Below, piece by piece: positions 33,977 to 39,622 of a stretch of DNA of 39,622 bases (its first letter is position 1; every line of letters begins with the position of its first letter). Position numbers and translations under genes: made by a program. The stretch covers positions 1 through 39,622 of the forward strand of contig JAJZUZ010000011.1 of NCBI GenBank assembly GCA_021845965.1, given 5' to 3'. The notes under the pieces are model-generated. The model had not been told where the DNA came from, made no database searches, and was given only the letters and a program-made list of their open reading frames with translations. Origin of the DNA: Pseudomonadota bacterium. GTDB taxonomy: Bacteria; Pseudomonadota; Gammaproteobacteria; Burkholderiales; Burkholderiaceae_C.

Positions 33977-34321
33977 ATGAAAAAACTGGCACCGCTCGCC
34001 CTGGCTTGCGCCACCCTGCTGGCCGCCCCGGCCTGGTCCCAACACACCGGCATGAACCAGCCGGCCGCCCCGGCGGCCGCGGCGGCGGCCGGCGACAACA
34101 TCGCCGAGGGGGTGGTGCGCACGGTGGACAAGACCGCGCGCAAGATCACCATCAAGCACGGCGAGATCAAGAACCTGGACATGATGCCCATGACCATGGT
34201 CTTCCACGTCGCCCAGCCGGCCCTGCTGGACAAGGTCAAGGCCGGCGACAGGATCCGCTTCACCGCCGAGGAGATCAAGGGCACGCTGGTGGTGCAGACG
34301 CTGGAAGTCGTGGGCAAATAG
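33977..34321 (+). CDS. CusF-like periplasmic copper-binding protein
   Basis: A 114-residue exported protein: signal peptide MKKLAPLALACATLLAAPAWS, Ala-rich linker, then the small beta-barrel of CusF. The Cu(I)-site region is 'IKHGEIKNLDMMPMTMVFHV', with His, Met and Met-x-Met; the tryptophan that caps copper in E. coli CusF is replaced here by a Leu/Asp stretch. It may carry Cu(I) to an efflux system. A GGAAG site precedes the start. It is the last gene of the copper operon and converges with the HD-GYP gene 31 bases away. Confidence 0.88.
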   Translation: MKKLAPLALACATLLAAPAWSQHTGMNQPAAPAAAAAAGDNIAEGVVRTVDKTARKITIKHGEIKNLDMMPMTMVFHVAQPALLDKVKAGDRIRFTAEEIKGTLVVQTLEVVGK

Positions 34322-34352
34322 CCCCGGGCACGCGACGTCGTGGCTGCCCACT

Positions 34353-35534
34353 TCAGGCGGGCGCGGCGTCGGCCGGCGGCACGCCGTCGGCCATCTGGCG
34401 ATAGGCCACCTTCTTTTCCAGGTCGGCATCCGTGTCCGCGTAGGCCACGGCGATGGCACGGAAGGTTTCGTGCAGCTCCAGGAAGGCCGCCACCACGTCC
34501 GGATCGAAGTGCCGGCCGGCCGTCTGGCGGATGACCTCCACCGCCTGCTCGTGCGGCATGGGCTCTTTGTAGATCCGCCGGCTGATCAGTGCGTCATAGA
34601 CGTCCGCCACCGCCATCAGCCGGGCCGAGATGGGAATGGCATCGCCGCGCAGGCCCTGCGGATAGCCGGAGCCGTCCCACTTCTCCTGGTGCGAGTAGGC
34701 GATCTCCTTGGCGAAGGTCAGGAAGCTCACCTCGACCCCGAGCTGCTGCTCGGCGTGCTCGATCGCGTCGCGGCCCAGCGTGGTATGGGTCTTCATGATC
34801 TCGAACTCTTCCGGCGTCAGCTTGCCGGGCTTGAGCAGGATGCGGTCCGGAATGCCGACCTTGCCGATATCGTGCAGCGGCGCCGACTTGTAGAGCAGCT
34901 CGATGTTGTGCAGCGTCAGGAAGGCCGCGAAGCGCGGGTGGGTGGACAGCTTGCGCGCCAGCGCCCGCACATAGTTCTGCGTGCGCCGGATGTGGTTGCC
35001 GGTGTCGCTGTCGCGCGTCTCGGCCAGCGAGGTCAACGCGAGGATGGTCACGTCCTGGATCGCCATCACCTCGCGCGTGCGCCGCGCCACCTCCTGCTCC
35101 AGGAACGCGTTCTGGTCGCGCAGGAAATCGGCCGAGGCCTTGAGCGTCAGGTGCGTCTTCACGCGCGCCAGCACGAGGGGCGGGCTGATGGGCTTGGTGA
35201 TGTAGTCCACCGCCCCGAGCTCGAAGCCGAGCTGCTCGTCCTCCACCTCGGCCTTGGCGGTCAGGAAGATGACCGGGATGTCGCGCGTGGCGGCATCGGC
35301 CTTCAGGCGGCGGCACACTTCGTAGCCGTCGATGCCGGGCATCATGATGTCCAGCAGGATGAGGTCCGGCGGATGGCCGGAGGCGGCGATCTTGAGCCCG
35401 CGCTCGCCGTTGTTGGCGCCCTTGACCTTGTACAGGTCTTTCAGCAGGGTCTGCATCAGCGCCAGGTTGTCCGGCGTGTCGTCGACGACCAGGATGGTCG
35501 GTTTGTCCAGAGTCGGGGGCGCGTCGTCGTTCAT
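34353..35534 (-). CDS. REC-HD-GYP response regulator, c-di-GMP phosphodiesterase
   Basis: A 393-residue regulator. The receiver domain (about 13-130) has phospho-acceptor Asp in 'LILLDIMMPGIDGYEVCRRL' and lysine in 'DYITKPIS'. A coiled linker leads to HD-GYP (about 175-360): 'TGNHIRRTQNYVRALA', the HD pair in 'APLHDIGKVGIPDRILLKPG', 'HTTLGRDAIE', and the GYP motif in 'HQEKWDGSGYPQGL'. It should break c-di-GMP down to pGpG or GMP when phosphorylated. The ATG at 35534 overlaps the kinase stop (TGATG), so it is the direct output of the hybrid kinase. AGGAG lies five bases upstream. Confidence 0.95.
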   Translation of the reverse strand: MNDDAPPTLDKPTILVVDDTPDNLALMQTLLKDLYKVKGANNGERGLKIAASGHPPDLILLDIMMPGIDGYEVCRRLKADAATRDIPVIFLTAKAEVEDEQLGFELGAVDYITKPISPPLVLARVKTHLTLKASADFLRDQNAFLEQEVARRTREVMAIQDVTILALTSLAETRDSDTGNHIRRTQNYVRALARKLSTHPRFAAFLTLHNIELLYKSAPLHDIGKVGIPDRILLKPGKLTPEEFEIMKTHTTLGRDAIEHAEQQLGVEVSFLTFAKEIAYSHQEKWDGSGYPQGLRGDAIPISARLMAVADVYDALISRRIYKEPMPHEQAVEVIRQTAGRHFDPDVVAAFLELHETFRAIAVAYADTDADLEKKVAYRQMADGVPPADAAPA

Positions 35535-38500
35535 CACTGCTCCTGGGTATCGGGCGCCTGCCGCAAGGCCAGCAAGGCCGCTTCAAAGTCGAACGCCCGC
35601 ATGGCCTGCTCCAGCGCGGGGTAGCCACCGCCCAGGGCATGGCGCAACAGGCCGGCATGCTGCTGGAACAGCTCGACCGACTCCATGTCGTCCTCGGCCA
35701 GCAGGCGGTCCAGCTGCGCGCGCACCTCGGCCCACTGCCGGCGGTCGTAGCCGCCCGGCTCCGCAACACGCTCGACGGGCGGCAGCGCGCGTTCCAGCGC
35801 CACCACGAGCGGCTGCAACAGGGTTTCGCAGCGCTGCTGCAGCGCCGGCAGCTGTGCCTGACTTGCCTGGGCACAGGCCTGCTCCAGCTCGCCGGCCGCC
35901 TGCTGCAGCGCAGTGGCGCCGATGTTGCCCGCCACGCTCTTGAGCGTGTGGGCGTGCCGCTGCGCGGTCGGCAGATCGCCCCCGTCCACGGCCTGGGCCA
36001 CGCGCGCCATCGCATCGCACTGGCCGTCCACGAACTTGCTCAGCAGCGCGAGGTAGCGGTCGCGCCGGCCCAGCACGCGGCGCAGGCCCTGCGCCGTGTC
36101 CAGGCCGGCAATTTCCGGCAACGCCATGGCGGCGGTCGCCGGCGCGACCCGCGCCGGCGGGCGTCGCGCCGGCTGGATCCAGCGTGCCAGGCTGTGGAAC
36201 AGCAGCTCCGGCTCGATCGGCTTGGCCACGTGGTCATTCATGCCCGCACCGAGGCAGGCGCGCCGGTCCTCTTCGGTGGCGTTGGCCGTCATGGCGACAA
36301 TGGGCAGGCCGGCCTTGCCCGGCAACTGGCGGATCAGCCGCGTGGCCGCCAGCCCGTCCATCACCGGCATCTGCATGTCCATGAGCACGAGGTCGTAGGC
36401 GCGGGCTTGCACCTGGTCCACCGCCTCCTGGCCGTTGACGGCCAGGTCCACCACCAGGCCAGCGTCGCGCAGGATGTCGAGTGCGACCTCCTGGTTCAGT
36501 TCGTTGTCTTCCACCAGCAGCACGCGGGCGCCGCCGAAATCCGGCGTGGCGGCGGCCTGCGCGTCGGCAGCGTGGCTTGCAGGTGACGCGCCGGTCGTCG
36601 GCGCGCCCAGCGCGCGCACCACGCCCTCGAACAGCAAGGACGGACTGACCGGCTTGATCAGCACGTCCTGGATGCCGGCCTCCTCGGCGCTCTTGAGCAC
36701 CTCCTCGCGGCCGTAGCCGGTGACCAGCACCAGGCGCGGCTGGCGGCTCAGCGGCCGGCCCTGGATGCGGCGCGCCACGTCCACGCCGTTCATCATCGGC
36801 ATCTGCCAGTCGAGGAAGACGATCTCGTAGGGCCGGCCCTGCGCCTCGGCACGGTCGATCAGCCGCAGCGCGTCGGCACCGGAGGCCACCGTGTCGGGCT
36901 GCAGGTTCATGCCGCCCAGCATGCTGCCCAGCAGCTGGCGGGCACTCTCGTTGTCGTCGACCACCAGCACGCGGCGCCCTGCCAGGTCCTGGCTCAGCGC
37001 CAGCGTGCGCGCCTGCGAGCTGCCGATGCCCAGCCGGGCCGTGAACCAGAAGGTGCTGCCCTGCCCGGGCACGCTGGACACGCCCACTTCGCCGCCCATC
37101 AGGCGTGCCAGCTGACGGCAGATGGCCAGGCCCAGGCCGGTGCCCCCGAACTGCCGTGTGGTGGAGCTGTCGGCCTGCTGGAAACTCTGGAACAGCAGGG
37201 CCTGCTGCTCCGGCGTGATGCCGATGCCGGTATCGACGACGGCGCCGTACAGCACCACCTCGTTGTCGGTACGCCCGCGCAGGCGCAGCTGGATCTGGAT
37301 CTCGCCACGCTCGGTGAACTTGACCGCGTTGTTGGCGTAGTTGACCAGGATCTGCCCCAGGCGCAGCGGATCGCCCACCAACTGCCGCGGCAAGTCGCGG
37401 TCGACGTCGAACAACAGCTCCAGCCCCTTGGCGGCCGCCTTCTCCGAGATCAGGTTGGCCACGTCATCCAGCACCTTGTCGAGCTGGAACTCGATGTGCT
37501 CGACGTCCAGCTTGCCGGCCTCGATCTTGGAATAGTCCAGGATGTCGTTGATGATGCCCAGCAGGTGCTGACTGGCGCCCTGGATCTTGCGCAGGTACTC
37601 GCGCTGGCGCAGGTTGAGCTCGGTCTTGAGCATCATGTAGGACATGCCGATGATGGCGTTCATCGGCGTGCGGATCTCGTGGCTCATATTGGCCAGGAAG
37701 GCACTCTTGGCCTGGCTCGCCTGCTCGGCCTGCACCTTGGCCTGCTGCAGCGCGTCGCGCGCCGCGCGCTCGTCGCTGATGTCCTCCATGATGCCCAGCA
37801 GCCCCGGCGCTTCGGCGCTGCCACCGAAACGCCGGCCCGTGACCCGGACCCAGATCAGGCTGCCGTCGCGGCGCTGCATCTGCAGCTCATCGTGGTGCAG
37901 GCGGCCGGCGCGCACGGCCTCGTAGACCTCGCTGCCGACGCGTTGCCACTGCGCGTCGCTGGCATACAGCACACGCACCGACTGTCCGATCATGCCGCCG
38001 GGTTCGTAGCCGAAGATCTCCTCCAGCCGCCGGTTGCAGGAGACGATGGTGCGCTGCTCAAAGCGAACGATGCCCACCGGCACCGACTCGATGATGAGCT
38101 GCAGTTCCTCATTGACCGACGCCAGCTGGGCCGTGCGCTCCTGCACCAGCTGTTCCAGGCGGCTGTTGAGCGTGAGGATCTCCTCCTCGGCGCGGCGGCG
38201 CTCCGTGATGTCGCGCACCATGGCCGTGAGCAGGAGCTCGCCGTCGATGCGCTGGTGGGAAATCGAGACTTCGACCGGAAACGCCTCGCCGTTCTTGCGT
38301 CGTCCGTAGACGGCCGCCTCGCGACCGATCACGCGCCGATCCTCCGCACCGCGCGCAAAAGCCTGCATCGTCGGGCCATGCGCCGCACCGGAGCCCTCCG
38401 GCAGCAGTTCGTACACCGCCATCCCGACCATCTCCTGCGCCGCATAGCCGAACATGGCCAGCGCCGCCGGGTTCGCGTCGGTGATGCGCTGGTGCCGGTC

Positions 38501-39340
38501 GACGGTGATGATGCCGTCCAGCGCCGTCTCGACGATCGCCGCGTTGCGGGCCCGGCTGTACTCCAGCTGCAGCCGCGCCTGCCGGATGCGCTCGCTCATG
38601 CGGTTGAAGCCGCGCGCCAGCGCCACCACCTCCTGCGGTCCCGCTTCCGCCACCTGCAACTCGGCATCCGGCTGCGCCGACAGCTGCCGCGCCGCCTGCT
38701 CGACCAGGGCCAGCGGCCGGGTCACGTAACGGCGCAGCAACCAGCCCAGCACCAGCACCAGCCCAGCGGCCACCAGCAGCTGCAGCAGCAGGCGCTGCAC
38801 CGCACGGTAGTACACCAACTCGTACTCATGCGTCAGGTCGAACTCCAGGTAGATGGCGCCACGCGCGAGCGAACGCAGCACCGGCCCCTCGTAAACCACG
38901 AAGTAGGGCGCCATCACCTGGATACGGCGTGCCTGGACATTCGCCCGCAATTCGGGCTGACGCCCCTGGGTCACGCGATCGAACCAGGCACGCGAAAAGC
39001 GGGGCACAACGTCCGCCGCGTCGTGCCCTTGCAAGGCCAGACGGTGCGCCAGCTCGACGGCGCCGTCGGCGTTGATCACCACCAGCGCGCGCATGCGCGG
39101 CTCGGTCATGGCCACAGAGAGGTCGGCGCCGACAGCGGCGCGATCGCGCAGCATGTCGCGCTGCGCACTGCGCGCCATATGCTCCGCCTGCAGCAGCGCA
39201 TCGCGCTGCGCGCGTTCCAGCACGTCGGCCTGCCCGCTCGACACGGCATCCCAGAACAGCAGGCCCAGCAGCAGGACAAACACCCCCAGCAGGCTCAGCG
39301 GCAGGGCATTGCGCAGGCTGGCGCGGCGGGTCGTGGCCAT
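35534..39340 (-). CDS. Hybrid sensor histidine kinase with PAS-PAS-HisKA-HATPase-REC-REC-Hpt layout
   Basis: A 1268-residue membrane kinase. TM1 is about 13-31, a periplasmic sensor about 32-180, TM2 about 182-201, HAMP about 203-255, PAS1 about 262-382, PAS2 about 410-525, HisKA with phospho-His554 ('[15 protein letters not shown]'), the ATPase with '[10 protein letters not shown]', 'DTGIGI' and 'GGTGLGLAI' (about 655-772), REC1 (phospho-Asp844, '[12 protein letters not shown]'), REC2 (phospho-Asp988, '[12 protein letters not shown]') and Hpt with His1131 ('HTLKSVAGN'). A full internal phosphorelay is thus present. ATG 39340 lies one base after the stop of the upstream binding protein, which suggests ligand-loaded binding protein signals to it. 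The HD-GYP protein downstream is the likely partner. Confidence 0.94.
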   Translation of the reverse strand: MATTRRASLRNALPLSLLGVFVLLLGLLFWDAVSSGQADVLERAQRDALLQAEHMARSAQRDMLRDRAAVGADLSVAMTEPRMRALVVINADGAVELAHRLALQGHDAADVVPRFSRAWFDRVTQGRQPELRANVQARRIQVMAPYFVVYEGPVLRSLARGAIYLEFDLTHEYELVYYRAVQRLLLQLLVAAGLVLVLGWLLRRYVTRPLALVEQAARQLSAQPDAELQVAEAGPQEVVALARGFNRMSERIRQARLQLEYSRARNAAIVETALDGIITVDRHQRITDANPAALAMFGYAAQEMVGMAVYELLPEGSGAAHGPTMQAFARGAEDRRVIGREAAVYGRRKNGEAFPVEVSISHQRIDGELLLTAMVRDITERRRAEEEILTLNSRLEQLVQERTAQLASVNEELQLIIESVPVGIVRFEQRTIVSCNRRLEEIFGYEPGGMIGQSVRVLYASDAQWQRVGSEVYEAVRAGRLHHDELQMQRRDGSLIWVRVTGRRFGGSAEAPGLLGIMEDISDERAARDALQQAKVQAEQASQAKSAFLANMSHEIRTPMNAIIGMSYMMLKTELNLRQREYLRKIQGASQHLLGIINDILDYSKIEAGKLDVEHIEFQLDKVLDDVANLISEKAAAKGLELLFDVDRDLPRQLVGDPLRLGQILVNYANNAVKFTERGEIQIQLRLRGRTDNEVVLYGAVVDTGIGITPEQQALLFQSFQQADSSTTRQFGGTGLGLAICRQLARLMGGEVGVSSVPGQGSTFWFTARLGIGSSQARTLALSQDLAGRRVLVVDDNESARQLLGSMLGGMNLQPDTVASGADALRLIDRAEAQGRPYEIVFLDWQMPMMNGVDVARRIQGRPLSRQPRLVLVTGYGREEVLKSAEEAGIQDVLIKPVSPSLLFEGVVRALGAPTTGASPASHAADAQAAATPDFGGARVLLVEDNELNQEVALDILRDAGLVVDLAVNGQEAVDQVQARAYDLVLMDMQMPVMDGLAATRLIRQLPGKAGLPIVAMTANATEEDRRACLGAGMNDHVAKPIEPELLFHSLARWIQPARRPPARVAPATAAMALPEIAGLDTAQGLRRVLGRRDRYLALLSKFVDGQCDAMARVAQAVDGGDLPTAQRHAHTLKSVAGNIGATALQQAAGELEQACAQASQAQLPALQQRCETLLQPLVVALERALPPVERVAEPGGYDRRQWAEVRAQLDRLLAEDDMESVELFQQHAGLLRHALGGGYPALEQAMRAFDFEAALLALRQAPDTQEQ

Positions 39341-39341
39341 G

Positions 39342-39622
39342 TCAGTCGGGCAGGAAGGAGGCGTCAGCGATGTCGCTCGCCGCCATGCGCTGGCCCAGCA
39401 GGGCATCGCGCTGCATCGCGGCCTGCAGATCCTGCAGGGTGCGTTCGAGCCGGCCGCCGCGGCGCATCCAGGCCCGGTTGTCCTGCACACCGGGCAGGCT
39501 CAAGCCCTTGAAGGCCCGTGCCACCTCGGACGGGCCGAGCTGCAGCCGCGGTGCCATCTGGCGCGCGGCGGCCTCGGGCTGCTGGCGCCAGTAGGCCTGG
39601 GCGCGGAAGTTGGCGCTGACGA
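39342..39622 (-). CDS. C-terminal part of an ABC-type periplasmic substrate-binding protein
   Basis: The frame enters from the right edge and gives 93 residues before its stop (TGA at 39342-39344). The sequence ('[34 protein letters not shown]', later '[14 protein letters not shown]') is the helical C-terminal end of NitT/taurine-type substrate-binding proteins. The stop is separated by one base from the kinase start, so translation is coupled. A binding protein placed directly before a sensor kinase usually presents its ligand to the sensor domain. Confidence 0.65.
   Translation of the reverse strand, partial: VSANFRAQAYWRQQPEAAARQMAPRLQLGPSEVARAFKGLSLPGVQDNRAWMRRGGRLERTLQDLQAAMQRDALLGQRMAASDIADASFLPD

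Noticed and set aside
37496-39511. A 671-codon plus-strand frame opposite the hybrid kinase
   Set aside because: Antisense shadow of a complete kinase with all catalytic motifs.

Overview
This is a GC-rich chromosomal window from a betaproteobacterium, most likely order Burkholderiales and probably family Comamonadaceae. The assignment rests on codon use, the makeup of the gene families, and an intergenic hairpin repeat (6020-6070) that resembles, from memory, repeats dispersed in comamonad genomes. No rRNA, tRNA, CRISPR array, transposase or phage gene was seen. Most genes sit in tight operons with ATGA, GTGA or TGATG stop/start overlaps.

Left part (1-8900): a truncated gene (possible 2OG-Fe dioxygenase), a lone MshA-like type IV pilin with a clear terminator, a serine beta-lactamase-fold hydrolase, a K+ channel with a C-terminal zinc ribbon next to an acyl-CoA synthetase, and a complete general amino-acid ABC importer (aapJQMP) divergent from them.

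Middle part (8900-19300): a SAM methyltransferase with less GC-biased codons and inverted repeats in its leader; two small unknown proteins; a nitric-oxide defence operon (group III truncated haemoglobin, NnrS, 7Fe ferredoxin, NsrR) with a candidate NsrR box just upstream; a two-gene periplasmic molybdenum hydroxylase (isoquinoline 1-oxidoreductase/aldehyde dehydrogenase type); and a large dCache-PAS-GGDEF-EAL protein.

Signalling island (19300-29820, all minus strand): a NarX/NarL-like kinase and regulator; a FIST sensor protein; two single-domain response regulators (RR1, RR2); three chemoreceptors; and a CheW. Both regulators, plus a decayed third copy of such a regulator ahead of the FIST gene, carry the same upstream block with a GTAGGA-N4-TCCTAC dyad 77-78 bases before the start codon. 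This looks like one duplicated regulatory module controlling several sensory outputs, and it is the most interesting feature of the window.

Right part (29840-39622): a six-gene copper-resistance operon (small Cys/His protein, small exported protein, TolC-like lipoprotein, Tat-exported multicopper oxidase, DUF411 protein, CusF-like protein) with a perfect dyad upstream; then, on the minus strand, a tightly coupled chain of substrate-binding protein (partial), hybrid histidine kinase with REC-REC-Hpt, and REC-HD-GYP phosphodiesterase. The latter suggests that a periplasmic solute controls c-di-GMP breakdown.
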